A DNA stretch of 64,000 nt from Inia geoffrensis (taxonomy: Eukaryota; Chordata; Mammalia; Artiodactyla; Iniidae). A program made the translations under genes and the position numbers. Below the pieces are notes generated by a model. That model was not told the origin of the DNA and searched no databases. It saw only the letters and a list, made by a program, of their open reading frames with translations. Position 1 is the stretch's first letter; every line of letters begins with the position of its first letter. Of this stretch, positions 20,786 to 33,025 are shown in pieces. The stretch is taken from positions 27,826,055 through 27,890,054 of the forward strand of contig CM070912.1 of the NCBI GenBank assembly GCA_036417435.1, read 5' to 3'.

Positions 20786-23370
20786 CAGGATGGGCTTGCA
20801 TAACCCAGGGGGCACGGCAGTGGTTCTTGGGAGGACCAGCTAATTGTATGAGGGTACCTGGTGGCATTTTTCTGCTCCAGGTTATAACGCTATCTCAGCA
20901 GAGACATCATTGGGGTAAGGAACAAGTAAATAAGCCCCACTACCCTCCAGCTAGTGCACACTATACCAAGGTGTGGGTGAGTAGGTGAGTCCAGTTATAA
21001 GGGATTATCCATGGCCACCAAGTAGGGATTTCACAGAACTATTCATTGGAGTCCCGTCTAGGGCCAGAGGGAGCAGATAAAATCATGTTCAGCCAAAATT
21101 ACCCACAATGGCTGTTTCTCTGGTTGAGCACCAGATGAAGTAACTGGCTTGTGTTTAGGGGCCAAGTTATATGAAAAATGCATATCTTTAAATGCTAGAA
21201 TCACACTCAGGAGAAGCTCGTGGGAAGTGAGTCTGTCTGCAGCAAAAGCAGACTCATGTCTCCCGTCTCACTCCGAGCATATGCTCGTTGCGTGGAAGGG
21301 TGAGCAGAAATACTCACGTTATTTATGTTGCTCTCTCCCTCTCACGCCCCCTCTCCCATTTGCTTCTTCCCATCCCTGACCCCGAGATCACAGAATAGAA
21401 TCCACATATCTTAAAGGCACTCCTGCCTCACTCTACTCCATCGTAAGGTAAGAAAATACGGCATTGGACTGACCTGGCTCTTCCTCGCACCATGGAAACT
21501 TAGAGAATTATTATCATCAGATACCAACTGTTCAAGCATCCCCAGTTTCCTAGCAACCCTCAAAACACTTTGGTGAATGGTTAGAGCAAGGACTTCACGG
21601 GTAAGGTAGTGGCAGCTGCGTCTAGGATGGCAAGGGAGTCTCCCCAAATTGTCTTAAACGGCCTTTCTCACCCATCATCCCAACAACCCAACAAGATACC
21701 TGTTAGAGAAGGAATGTAAGGCAGCACATCTGCTCAAAACTCCCAGAGGCTCGGGTCTGAATTCCTTAACCTGGACTTGGAGGCCTTCTGTTCATCAGTT
21801 TCATCACTCTTCACTTCCAGTGGCAGCCCCTCTGCCCCAGCAAGGCTACTTCCTCTCCACCTGCCTCAGCAGCCTTCTGTGAGCGTGCTCCTGCATACGC
21901 CCATGTTTCTGCCCACATCTCCTTCCTTACCAACCACATCCCCTCTCCCCATCCCACATCTCACACTGCCCTTCTGAGGGCTTGATTTCCCTCCCCCATG
22001 AATGATCTCCCCGTGATCACTTACCTCGACTTTTGCTGGAGACATTATATAGGTTGCATTATTATGCCTAATTAGAGACACAGGGCAAACACATCCCATG
22101 AGAGCTCAGCCACAGGGAAGAAAAACAATGCAGGAAAGATGGCCAGGAAGCATCTGGATGTTGATAGAACGGAGTGGTATGGAAGCGACTAGGACAGACA
22201 TCAGGGCATATGTAAATCCAGAAGAGAGAGCAGGCAGAAGATGGGATTTGTTTGAACCTTGGTTTCTCTTTTTGAATACTCAGTCTCCATTCCCTCCATC
22301 TCCCGCCCAGAATCTCAATTTCATTTTGGAGACTTTCGTCTTCCTCACTATGTGCAATCTTGGTGAAACTGTCAATCAAGGTACCCACCCTCCGTAGCCA
22401 AGGCCGAGCATGTGACTCAATGTGGCTCTCAATGAGAACCAGCCAGACTCTCCCCAGGACCTTATATTTAAGAAGAGTGGGGCACAAAGAAAGAAAAATG
22501 GTTATAATGATTGATATCTGCAGGGGAGCTTTGATAAGACCGTAGATTAGCTCAAGCCACCAACCCTGATTAGAGCTGCCCTGGTTGTGACTATGTCAAT
22601 CTTTGTTCTTCAAATGTTCCTTCAGTTCTATGAACCACCCCATATTCTTCAAAAGGGCACCCCTTTTAAGGCTTAAGTCACACAGCACTGATTTCTGTTA
22701 CTTGTAACCAAAACACCCTGATACGGACTATTTACCTTGAGCCTTGAAACATGACAGAGATTAGTGTGAACAGAGGGGAGGAAAGAGAACTATTAATAGC
22801 TTTGGCCTCCACTTCCTCTGTTAGGCCACTCTAAGGGGCTTGGCTGATAACTTTGGAATGGACACACTCCCTGTCAATGAGGTCTGCCTGAAAGAGGAAA
22901 GGATTGCCTTGGGACATAATGAGTCTACCACCACAGAAGGTGATGAAGTAGGGCCAAGTAAACATTAATCCCACAACATTCTTCAAAATTTGCTCTCCAG
23001 AATATCGTTTCCTCTATATATCAATAATTGCTACACAAAAAGATGCTTAATAGATCTATCAGTTTGAAAAACATTGAAATGAATGCAATTATAAATGGCT
23101 TTTTATATTTTTACATTTTATTCTCAGTCTTCAGGGTGCTAATAATATGCATTGAAAATCTTCAAGAGGTTGAGCGAGCATGTAGCTATGACCAAATTTA
23201 TTTGGTCAAGAAATTCTAATTTTGCAGAACATCTCAAAGGACTAGTGTTCAGTGGAACACCGATTGGAAAGCCCGATTAGAGGGACAGATCAATCACTGG
23301 GACACAATATAACAGATGTAAAGCACCTAACACAGTGCCTAGTAGGTGCTCAAAAACTGTAGCTATAATC
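20786..23370. other. Long interval with little recognised repeat
   Basis: No SINE, L1 or LTR was recognised with confidence over about 2.6 kb, which is unusual for this intron. A pyrimidine-rich stretch lies at 21780-21990. Open frames at 22068-22487 (minus) and 22098-22397 (plus) overlap each other and show no domain. Confidence 0.4.
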
Positions 23371-23374
23371 TATA

Positions 23375-23812
23375 CAGACACACCTCAGAGATACTGCAGG
23401 CTCAGTCCCAGATCATTGCAATAAAGCGAATATTGCGATATACAAGTCGCACAAGTTTTTTGGTTTTCCAGTGCATATAAAAGTTATGTTTACACTAGCC
23501 TGTAGTGTATTAAGTGTGCAATAGCATGATGTCTGCAAAAATGTACATACCTTAATTTAAAAATACTTTATTGCTAAAAAATGCTAACCATCATCTAAGC
23601 CTTCAGCGAATCGTGATCTTTATGGTGGTGAAGAATTTGAAATAGTACGAGAACTACCAAAATGTGACACAGAGACACAGAGTGAGCAAATACTGTTGGA
23701 AAAATGGCGGTGATAGACTTGCTCAGCACAGCGTTGCCACAAACGTTCAGTTTGTTAAAATGCAGTATCTGTGAAGCACAATAAAGCAGAACAATAAAAT
23801 AAGCTATGCCTG
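23375..23812 (+). mobile_element. Non-autonomous Tigger1-type DNA transposon
   Basis: A 438-bp element starts CAGACACACCTCAGAGATAC and ends with TAAGCTATGCCTG, whose complement matches the start loosely. It is flanked by TA on both sides (23373-23374 and 23813-23814), as expected for mariner/Tigger. The two ends match Tigger1, with the transposase region deleted between about 23620 and 23630. Confidence 0.88.
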
Positions 23813-23929
23813 TAATTACTGTCTCACTTTGTTCTCATTTCTGAATAGCATTTCTCCACATTTACGTATATAACTTCTTCCCCTCCCTCACCAGACTCTA
23901 GCCCCACTGGTCTTCCTTTAGTTCCACAG

Positions 23930-24270
23930 ATGAACCTTCCTGCCTCAGGACCTTTGCACATTCTGTTTTTTCTGCCTGCCTTCACTTTCCCCCACACTTC
24001 ACTTGGATGGTTCCTTCTCATTCATTCTTGGGTTTCTCATGAATTGTTACTTTCTCAGTGATGTTAGCCTTTTATCCTTTATCCCATCACCTTCCTTGTC
24101 TCCTCCCATACTTTTCACAAGTAGTAACTCTTACAATTTTTTAATCTATTAGATCTGAGAACAGTCTTACTCCACTCAAATATAGACTCTAGAGGTCAGA
24201 GACCTGGCTGGTTTTCGCTCCATTAGCACAGAGTCTAACTAGATAATGAAAGAAAAAGATTTGTTGAATA
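23930..24270 (+). repeat. L2 LINE 3' end
   Basis: CAGGACCTTTGCACATTCTG, TTTTTCTGCCTGCCTTCACT and AGAGGTCAGAGACCTGGCTG follow the L2 order. Confidence 0.7.
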
Positions 24271-24279
24271 AATGTGTAA

Positions 24280-24990
24280 TACAGAAGTCATTCCCTATAT
24301 AAAGGATATTGAACAACGTAATATGCCCCATTTTCAACAGCAGATTTATAAGAATGCAAATGCATTCTTCATGTTGCCCTTTGTTATATCAACTATGATG
24401 TTTTTTAAAAAGATCAAAGATACTACTATTAAAATTCAGTCCTGGGTTGACATTCCTATAGCAAATAAAGGAATGCAGTTCTATTATGTATTTTTATGGT
24501 GGTATGACTTGATACATGTAAATAGCTTAGAGAACCTAGGAGAATAAAGGGTTGTAATATGCCTCCAACTATCCACTCATGTATTCATTCATTCATTAAA
24601 CAAAGATATGCTAATCACCTACTATACATCCAAACACCATATGTTAAGCACTATGCACTGAGGCCTTCCCAATCCATCAAGTGGGTTTATACTCCCTCAT
24701 TTTATATTACATTTATCTTCCCTCATTTAAAAAATCATTAAGTCCTTTGACTTAAGAGGCTTGTATCAAACGTGTAGCAGAAATAGGAGTGTAAATACAT
24801 GGGAAACAAGCACTACTCTCCTAGCCGGCTCTCAGAGCAGACATGGCTAATCAATCATAGTACTCATGCTCACTGAGCCTGAATCTAGCCTCAAAATCCC
24901 TTTCAACACTCTACCTCCAGTCATCAGTGACAGCACCCAAAAGGAAACCTCTGTGCCTACTCTGGGTGGAAGAAAGAGCTCAGGCTTTTG
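24280..24990. other. AT-rich intronic sequence
   Basis: The part at 24290-24540 reads like old L1 (TGCAAATGCATTCTTCATGT). No gene is supported; the open frame 24272-24547 has no recognised domain. Confidence 0.35.
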
Positions 24991-24992
24991 AG

Positions 24993-25080
24993 TCAGACTA
25001 CATTGTACAATATTTGAATCCATGTACAATATTTGAATCCACGTATCAGACTACATTGTACAATATTTGAATCCATGTAT
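24993..25080. repeat. Short local tandem duplication (period 53 bp)
   Basis: TCAGACTACATTGTACAATA at 24993 recurs at 25046. Between them the inner block ACAATATTTGAATCCA is present a third time. The copies are nearly identical, so the duplication is recent. Confidence 0.85.
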
Positions 25081-25084
25081 CAGA

Positions 25085-25710
25085 TAGATACTGTGCCTCC
25101 TTACTCGGTCAGATACAGATAATCCCACCCAACATGCAGGTTCATTAAGAGAATTAAAAGAGATAATATATTTGAAACACCTGACACACAGCAGGTATCC
25201 AATAAATGCTAACTATTGATGTTATTACTTTTACCCCAAATAAGCCTCCTAGAGTGTTTCACATACAGTGATGCATAATAAAATAGGCTGGCATGAGCAA
25301 TAACCTGCTGAAGCAACCACAGTGGTATACAAAGATGGAAAACCAGGCAAAGGGAACCAAGAACGATGTCCTCCCTCCATGCCTTCTACCCACCATGATA
25401 TATCCCATTTCTTTCCTATACTTTTACTAAAAAGTATCCTGGGAGGCAGGGGATGCTCAGAACATTCCTGATGGAAAATTCAGAGGCTGCATCTTTTGTT
25501 CTTGACTGCTTTTCTTAGCTTGATCTGATTTTGCTCTGGGAGTGAGGATTATAAGATCCAATGGCACACTGGGGGCATTATGGAATTCAAATTCAAAGGG
25601 TAGGTAAGTAATTGATCTTAACCATACATAGGCCAGGGCTTATGGCTTGCCACTGGAGAACTGCCCAGTTATAGGATATGAAATGAATCCATGTATCTGC
25701 TGTGTGTTTT
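25085..25710. other. MIR-like end and unique sequence
   Basis: CACCTGACACACAGCAGGTA then CCAATAAATGCTAACTATTG at 25180-25220 is a MIR 3' end. The rest is unassigned. Confidence 0.45.
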
Positions 25711-26038
25711 CGTTTTTTTTTTTTTTTTTTTGTATCCTTTTTTTTTTTTTTTTGGCTGCATTGGGTCTTTGTTGCTGCATGTGGGCTCTCTCTAGTTGCA
25801 GCGCGCAGGGGCTACTCTTTGTTGTGGTGTGCAGGCTTCTCATGGCAGTGACTTCTCCTGTTGCACAGCACAGGCTCTAGGCATGCAGGCTTCAGTAGTT
25901 GTGGCAAGTGGGTTCAGTAGTCACGGCACACAGGGTAGTTGCTCCGCAGCATGTGGGATCTTCCTGGACCAGGGCTCGAACCCATGTCCCCTGCCTTGGC
26001 AGAAGGATTTTTAACCACTGTGCCACACGGGAAGTCCC
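25711..26038 (-). mobile_element. CHR SINE, long form, reverse
   Basis: T runs at 25711-25730 and 25739-25754 are the reversed tail, followed by GGCTGCATTGGGTCTTTGTT and ending CACGGGAAGTCCC. Confidence 0.9.
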
Positions 26039-26599
26039 AAAGCTTCCTTTTAAATATAATAATTAAATGTGGAATGTAGCTGTTGGGGACTTAATAGTTT
26101 GCTTGGCAATACTTGAAAATCAATATTATAATCTTAAGCAGGTAATTATTACGGTTACTTGGCATCACCAGAGTTAAGTTTTTTAATTGTGCACATCAAC
26201 ACAACATAGTCATTTCATAAATATTATACGCGCCCAATTCCCTTCTTAGTTTGCTTTCATGCTAATGAAATTGAGAGCCAAGATGGAGAGGGACATCCTG
26301 AGGGGACCTAAGACACAGAGAAGCCCAAAGGAATGAAATGGGAGGAAATGCTATTGAAAAAAATCAATTGTGCTCAAATCGGTGGACTGGAATTTGTGTG
26401 ACATTTCAAAATTTCCAGGTAATGCTGCCATACCTATTTATGATTTTTTTTAATGTATGTAATTTCTATTGGCATGTAATTTGGCATTTGCTAAACTTTG
26501 ATAACCACACTGAAGGTTTAGTCCATAAGAATAAAACCCTGATGAGTCTACAAGAATAAGAATAGCAATTACTTGAGAAAATGTGCTCAGTGCTGTATT

Positions 26600-26910
26600 T
26601 TGACAGCATTCATTCAATAACTTTTTATTGAGCACCTACTATATAGGGAGAGAGCTCCAGGCACTGTGCTAGGCACTGTGAATACAGTAGGAAACAAGCC
26701 AGAAAAGGTCCCCTGTCTTGTGGAGCTGATCTTTGAGTGGGGAAGATACAAAAGAAACAAGTAAACAAGATGATGTTTAGGTAGTGATATGAGCTATGAT
26801 GGAAAGAAAATGGTGACCTAATAGAAAGGATGGTGGTGGGATTCTGTACATAGGGTGGGCTACTTTCTATAGGGAGGCTTCCCTAAAGGGATAACAGTGT
26901 AGCCAAAACA
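26600..26910 (+). repeat. Ancient interspersed repeat (unnamed)
   Basis: CAGGCACTGTGCTAGGCACT then AAGGTCCCCTGTCTTGTGGA then GGGAGGCTTCCCTAAAGG is a common old mammalian order. Related text is at 34830-35180, 41640-41870, 44690-45000 and 58530-58930. Confidence 0.5.
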
Positions 26911-26919
26911 TAAATGATG

Positions 26920-28185
26920 CAAAGAATGGGGGAAGGCAGAGGGAAAAGCAAAAGGAAAGCCCCTACCTAAGGTGAAAGCAATCCTGGCTCATTTAAATAA
27001 GAAAAAAGAGAGCTCACTGTGGTCAAGTGAATGATATAGCACTTGGGCCAGGTTATGTGAGACCAAGTAGGCAAGTGAGGAGTTTAATTGTTATTATTAT
27101 CGCAATAAAAATGGGCTATAGTAAGCTCAATTGCAGAGTTTTAAGCAGGAAGTGATGTAATGAAGTTCAGGTGAAGAGCCACATGTCACTATGGCCCAAA
27201 TTGCCCAATGGCCAAACACAAGAGCACTAGACCTGGAGTTTGGAGACTGGGGTTCTAGTCCTCGTTCTGCCACTTAACTAGCGTTGTTAGCTTAGACCGG
27301 TCACAACTAGTCAAAGTGGCTGGGCTTCATTAGTTTATTCACCATGCATTTACTAACTGCCTACTGTGTGTTCAAGTCTAAATGCTGGAAACAGAGATAC
27401 ACAGAAAAGAACACAATCTCAGAACTCGAAGAGCTCACAGTCTGGTAGGATAAAAGTCACAACAGAGTTAGGACATTCCTGGATAATCTGAGTACTTCTG
27501 GCAAACAGGCTATAGTCCCAGGTGATAGTTCTACGAACTAGATGAGATAACCTAAGTATTGAAAACTGTGGGTAATTTATAAATGGTAGCTTTTGCTTAT
27601 AGAAATCAGCATCCTTTCCATTGCAAGTGACAGAAACCCAACTCAAGCTGATTAAATTTGAAAGAAATTCATTCTGTTACTGAAAAGCCCATGGCTTCAG
27701 GTACGGCTGGATCCAGAAACTCAAACAGTATCAGAAATAAACTCATTCTCTCCCCCTCTCCATTCTGCCTTTCTTTTCAATGGCTTTATTCCATGGCAGG
27801 ATCACCCCCTTGTGATGGCAAGGTAGCTTCAAGCAGCTCCAGGTATGCATCCTATCCTTCTAGCAACCCTAGCAGTAAGTGATTTTTCTCTCCAACAGTT
27901 CAACAGCAAAATGATGTACCTAGTCATGTTGAAATAAAATGAAATGTTCTAGTTTACACAGAATTAATAATTATATGACTGGAGATTATTTTGTATATAT
28001 AAAGAGGCCATAATTAATGACAGAAGGAAGATTTCAGTACCATATTATGTGAATATTTTCACAATTTTATATATATATAATACTCATGTAAATAAAATAA
28101 TAATGAATACATATTTTAAAGAACAATACCAGGATCTGAAACAAGCCACCTCTAAGCTGATTAGCAGAACAAAAATGTTCATAAG
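26920..28185. other. Mixed unique and MIR-like sequence
   Basis: A MIR 5' part is visible at about 27220-27300 (GGGGTTCTAGTCCTCGTTCT). The rest to 28185 is AT-rich with no gene. Confidence 0.4.
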
Positions 28186-28315
28186 GACAATTTTTTTTAA
28201 ATATGCTTACACAGTGGTGATCATTTTGTAATGTATAGAAGTGTCAAGTCACTATGCTGTGTATCTGGAACTAACATGGTGTTGTAGATCAATTATACTT
28301 CAATGAAAAAAAGAA
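28186..28315 (+). repeat. L1 3' end
   Basis: CAGTGGTGATCATTTTGTAA and TAGATCAATTATACTTCAAT mark the last part of an L1 3' UTR. Confidence 0.75.
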
Positions 28316-28351
28316 GCAGGATCAGGGATTGAATCATATTTCTAGTCTTTT

Positions 28352-28570
28352 CTTTTTTTTTTTTTTTTTTTTTTTGCACAGTACGCGAGCCTCTCACTGT
28401 TGCGGCCTCTCCCCCTGCGGAGCACAGGCTCCAGACGCACAGGCTCAGCGGCCATGGCTCACGGGCCCAGCCGCTCCGCGGCATGTGGGATCCTCCCGGG
28501 CCGGGGCACGAACCCGCATCCCCTGCATCGGCAGGTGGACTCTCAACCACTGCGCCACCAGGGAAGCCCC
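28352..28570 (-). mobile_element. CHR SINE, short form, reverse
   Basis: A reversed poly(T) tail leads into ACGCGAGCCTCTCACTGTTG and ends CACCAGGGAAGCCCC. The exact duplication TCTAGTCTTTT is at 28341-28351 and 28571-28581. Confidence 0.95.
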
Positions 28571-28644
28571 TCTAGTCTTTTGATTTAGGGAAACTACCTC
28601 ATTTGTATCTTCTTTTGACACAGACAATATTCTCTCATGTCTTT

Positions 28645-28750
28645 AAGTGTACATTCTTTGTATATATATGTATAACTGAAATCACTTGGCTGTACAGTAG
28701 AAGTTAACACAACATTGTAAATCAACTAACATTAAAAAATTTTTTAAGTG
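28645..28750 (+). repeat. L1 3' end fragment
   Basis: TATGTATAACTGAAATCACT and ACACAACATTGTAAATCAAC are the last bases of the young L1 3' UTR type also seen at 7190 and 43318. Confidence 0.8.
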
Positions 28751-29239
28751 TATATTCTTGTCTTCACTAATATAATTTTTAACATATTAAACATGCATGT
28801 TCTCTCTTTTAACAACAAAAAAAAAACATGCTTATACAACGTCCTTGTCAGCTATTACCAAAGAATTGTTTGATTGGCGACCTTCCTTGACTGTGAATAT
28901 ATGTACTAAATATTTTTAAACAACTCCTCTGAAGAATGAGGTGCTTTCTCCATTCCTTGTTATTACTCAATAAAGGAAATCAAAAATCACATGCTGCCCT
29001 TGCACAACTTCCAATTCATGGGCTTTAGGCAATTCAGTATTTTGTTAAAATGTCAAAAGTATCTGAATATTTCAAAGAGCTTCCTTTGGTTAACAGGTAA
29101 GGCATCTAACTAAAGAGGCACTGCACCAATAGCTATGAAGTCTATCCCTTCATTTTACATCCTTAAGTCCATTTCCAAGAGCTGCCAAGTATACATGTAT
29201 TTGTGATCAATAACTGTGTTCTAAATATTCAATGATTTT

Positions 29240-29455
29240 TTTGTTTGTTTTTTGTTTTTTTTGCTGTATGCGCGCCTCTCACCGCTGTGGCCTCTCCAGT
29301 CGCGAAGCACAGGTTCCGGACGCGCAGGCCCAGTGGCCACAGCTCACAGGCCCAGCCGTTCCACAGCATGTGGGATCCTCCCAGACCGGGGCACAAACCC
29401 GTGTCCCCTGCATCGGCAGGCAGACTCCCAACCACTGCGCCTCCAGGGAAGCCCC
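29240..29455 (-). mobile_element. CHR SINE, short form, reverse
   Basis: The T-rich reversed tail is followed by ATGCGCGCCTCTCACCGCTG and it ends with CTCCAGGGAAGCCCC. AATGATTTTTT and AGTGATGTTTTTT form a rough target duplication. Confidence 0.92.
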
Positions 29456-29499
29456 AGTGATGTTTTTTAAACAGTATTAACTTGACAAGTTTCATGGTT

Positions 29500-30806
29500 G
29501 TGTCACTTTAAAAAAAAGAAAAATTTCCCTGGACCTCAGTTTCATTGTTTGTAAAATGGACTGACTATAAGCACCATGAAGTCATATATACATATACGTA
29601 TATGCATGTATGACTTGGTGCTCCGTGTCCCTAGCACCAAGCCCCAGTGCCTAGCACATAGTAGGTACAGTGGTCAATAAATACTCATCCAATGAGCAAA
29701 CCATTTAAGGAATGATCAGTAATTCCCCAAAATGTAAATCCATGTTCTCATTTTCAACTGACTGGAGGCCAAAAATAATGAGAAAATATAAGCATAGTGG
29801 AATGAGTCTTTTGTGAGTTAATTTCATTTGATTTAGGAATTGTATTTTATTTTGAGATCTATTTCTTACCTAAATGTTTGGGATTATCTCATAGTTATTT
29901 TTTATATAATTTCCTTTCTTGCAAAATTTAAAGTTAGCACAGTATGTTGGTTCCCCAGTTCTACTTATTTTTTTTAATTTTTAGTTACCTTTGAAACCAA
30001 AAATGTGGTAAACCAAAGGCAAAATGATTCCCAAAGTTCCCTCTGGCTCTAAAATTCTTTGAGATAGACTTTTCTTGCTGGGTGGTTTGAATAACTATAA
30101 TATTATACATCCAGGGTATGATTCGGCACTGTGGACAGATCTCAGAGAAGAAGCCCGACTCCCTGGACGAAGGACTGGATTTCAACGTGTGAAATCCAGG
30201 CTCTGCTTAGAGTGTGGCAGTCTTCATGCGAGCACACAACTCCAAGCCTAATACCTAAATTAATGAGTTTAAGTCTCCATTTAATGAAATATTCAGATTA
30301 TGATTACACTTAGTTTCATTAACTGCATTCTCAGACTAATGTGATCAGGTTTCCTTTTCAACTTATAATTAACTTTACTGAGAATCCTTACTGGGATTTT
30401 TTTCAGGCGGTTTCCTAAAGCCTTATTGTAAATTATTTTAATATATGTATTATGGTATTAAACTATGTTGCTTAGTTTTATATTGGCCGTTCTTTTTAAA
30501 AGAAGAAAATATTAAAGGCTAATCTCCAAGAACAGCCAGCTGACTTGAACTCAAAGACTGTTCTGAAAAAAATCTGTATTCAACTCTTGAAAGCTCCCCC
30601 TGAAGTTTTGTTCTTCCCGTGTCAGACGTGTGGCATTTTAATTTTCCTACCAAATGCAGTAGGACCCTAACCGAATAACATCCTCTTCCCCCCTTTCTAT
30701 AATTTGTATAAAAGTAATCAGACCTGCAACAGAGAGCTGTACTCTAGGACTGATAGTTCTCCCCTCAATCAAAAGCAAGCAAAGTCAGTACATAAAAACG
30801 TTCTGC
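29500..30806. other. MIR fragment then unique AT-rich sequence
   Basis: A MIR lies at 29520-29690 (CCTAGCACATAGTAGGTACA). The stretch 29690-30800 has no recognised repeat; segments such as 30300-30480 are AT-rich with many TTAATT-like motifs. Confidence 0.45.
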
Positions 30807-31012
30807 GGGCTTCCCTGGTGGCACAGTGGTTGAGAGTCCGCTGCCGATGCAGGGGACACAGGTTCGTGCCCCGGTCCGGGAAGATCCCACATGCCGCGGA
30901 GCGGCTACGCCCGTGAGCCATGGCCGCTGAGCCTGTGCGTCCGGAGCCTGTGCTCCGCAACGGGAGAGGCCACAACAGTGAGAGGCCTGTGTACCGCAAA
31001 AAAAAAAAAAAA
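30807..31012 (+). mobile_element. CHR SINE, short form
   Basis: It begins GGGCTTCCCTGGTGGCACAG and ends in a pure A run. ACGTTCTGC before and ATGTTCTGC after form the target duplication. Confidence 0.93.
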
Positions 31013-31047
31013 ATGTTCTGCTACATAAAAATGTTCTTTCTTTCACT

Positions 31048-31406
31048 TTTTTTTTTTTTTTAATAGATTTCTTTGTTTACTTTTTGGTTGTGTGGGGTTT
31101 TCGTTGCTGGGTGCGGGCTTTCTCTAGCTGTGGTGTGCAGGGGCTACTCTTCGTGGCAGTGCATGGGCCTCTCATTGCGGTGGCTTCTCTTGTTGTGGAG
31201 CACAGGCTCTAGGAGCACAGGCTTCAGTAGTTGTGGCACGCGGGCTCAGTAGCTGTGGCTCACAGGCTCTAGAGCGCAGGGTCAGTAGTTGTGGCGCACG
31301 GGCTTAGTTGCTCCGCAGAATGTGGGACCTTCCCAGACAAGGGCTCGAACCTGTGTCCCCTGCATTGGAGGCGGATTCTTAACCACTGTGCCACCAGGGA
31401 AGTCCC
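31048..31406 (-). mobile_element. CHR SINE, long form, reverse
   Basis: Poly(T) leads into GGTTGTGTGGGGTTTTCGTT and the element ends CACCAGGGAAGTCCC. The exact duplication TCTTTCACT is at 31039-31047 and 31407-31415. It lies 35 bp from an oppositely oriented SINE. Confidence 0.93.
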
Positions 31407-31779
31407 TCTTTCACTATGATTCCTGGAAAGTTGTTGGGAAATATTCCTCTCTAAGAGCAAAATACCTATTTCTCAGGAAAATTTGCCCTAATCTCCCTTC
31501 CCTCCTCCTCAGCCCCAAGTGCTTTGAGGAGGCCCCCATTATGCTCCCATAGCATCCTGTACTTATTATCCCTATCATGCTGCTTTGCAATTACCTGTTT
31601 TCTCTTCCATCTCCCCGATTGTATCATAAGATCCAAGAGGATATTTCTTATTTTTGACTCATTCATCCTCATACCTCTGGTTTTCCTAGCACATTGCCTG
31701 ACACGTAGCAGAATTTTAATAAATATCAATTCAATGTTGATTGAGGATGTGGAAATATTAATGACAAGAAAGCAAACGA

Positions 31780-31988
31780 GGGCTTCCCTGGTGGCACAGT
31801 GGTTGAGGGTCCGCCTGCCGATGCAGAGGACACGGGTTCGCGCCCCCGTCCGGGAGGATCCCACGTGCCGCGGAGCAGCTGGGCCCGTGAGCCATGGCCG
31901 CTGGAGCCTGAGCGTCCGGAGCCTGTGCTCCGCAGCGGGAGAGGCCACAACAGTGAGAGGCCCGCGTACCGCAAAAAAAAAAAAAAAA
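31780..31988 (+). mobile_element. CHR SINE, short form
   Basis: It begins GGGCTTCCCTGGTGGCACAG and ends with an A run. The target AGAAAGCAAACGA is repeated exactly on both sides. Confidence 0.95.
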
Positions 31989-32256
31989 AAGAAAGCAAAC
32001 GATTGGCTAATATCTGAGTCCTCTAGGACAGAAATGACGGCTTTGTCCAGTTGGTCCATTTTCAAAGTTGAGTGTCATTTAATATAGTGATTCTTAGTGA
32101 GGATCTATAAATAATGGGGAGAAGGAGAAAAAGAGACATAACCTGTTACATCACCCAGTGCAAGTCCTTGGGAAAGGCATGAGAAAAGTCATGAATAGAG
32201 TTCATGCCTGAACCCATGTCTCTGGTCTGAACTCCTTACTAAAAATCTCTATGGCC

Positions 32257-32447
32257 GGGGCTTCCCTGGTGGCGCAGTGGTTGAGAGTCCGCCTGCCGAT
32301 GCAGGGGACACGGGTTCGTGTCCCGGTCCGGGAAGATCCCACATGCCGCGGAGCGGCTGGGCCCGTGAGCCATGGCCGCTGAGCCTGCGCATCCGGAGCC
32401 TGTGCTCCGCAACGGGAGAGGCCACAACAGTGAGAGGCCCACGTACC

Positions 32448-32476
<29 letters not shown>
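32257..32476 (+). mobile_element. CHR SINE, short form
   Basis: It begins GGGGCTTCCCTGGTGGCGCA, is close to the family consensus, and has a tail of more than 25 A. The target AAAATCTCTATGGCC is repeated exactly, so this is one of the youngest insertions here. Confidence 0.95.
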
Positions 32477-32481
<5 letters not shown>

Positions 32482-32484
32482 CTA

Positions 32485-32640
32485 TGGCCTTGGGCAGGTT
32501 ACTTAAACTCTCTATGCCATAGTTTCTTCATCTATAATATGTAGATGCAGTACCTATTTCAATTATTTCATGGATTGTTGTGAGAAGAAAAATGCATGTA
32601 TGTGGTAGGAGCAGAACAAGCATTATTCTGTTTCATTTAT
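32485..32640 (+). repeat. MIR fragment
   Basis: GGCAGGTTACTTAAACTCTC, CATCTATAATATGTAGATGC and GTTGTGAGAAGAAAAATGCA follow the MIR middle part. Confidence 0.6.
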
Positions 32641-33005
32641 TCCTCTTTTTTAATCCGCACTGTCAATCACATAGTAGGCATGTTGCATCTTTCAATCCCG
32701 ATATCTAAATAGAAATGATCTCCCAAAGGAACTGGATAGGCTCTCCCTAGAATGGAAGGAGCAGAACTTGGCATCTTTTAAACTAAACCAGACACTGTGC
32801 TAAGCACTTAGGCTTTCTTTACAAATAGTCCTACAGCTGGTTGGAAGCACTTTGGAAAGGCAATGTGGATCCAATTAGGCAATGCCATGTGGCCAGCATT
32901 AGTAGCAATTTTTTAAAAGAGCCCAGGAGTTGACTTACAGAAAGTGGTGATTTTTTTTTCTTTTAAGGGCTCTGTTTCTGTTGCCCGTGCATGCACACAC
33001 ATAGA

Positions 33006-33025
33006 CACACACACACACACACACA
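33006..33025 (+). repeat. (AC)n microsatellite, short
   Basis: About ten AC units follow ACACATAGACAC. Confidence 0.9.

Noticed and set aside
31466..32087. Overlapping 187-199 codon frames on both strands
   Set aside because: They run through a CHR SINE and its A tail; the protein-like text recurs in every SINE copy in the window.
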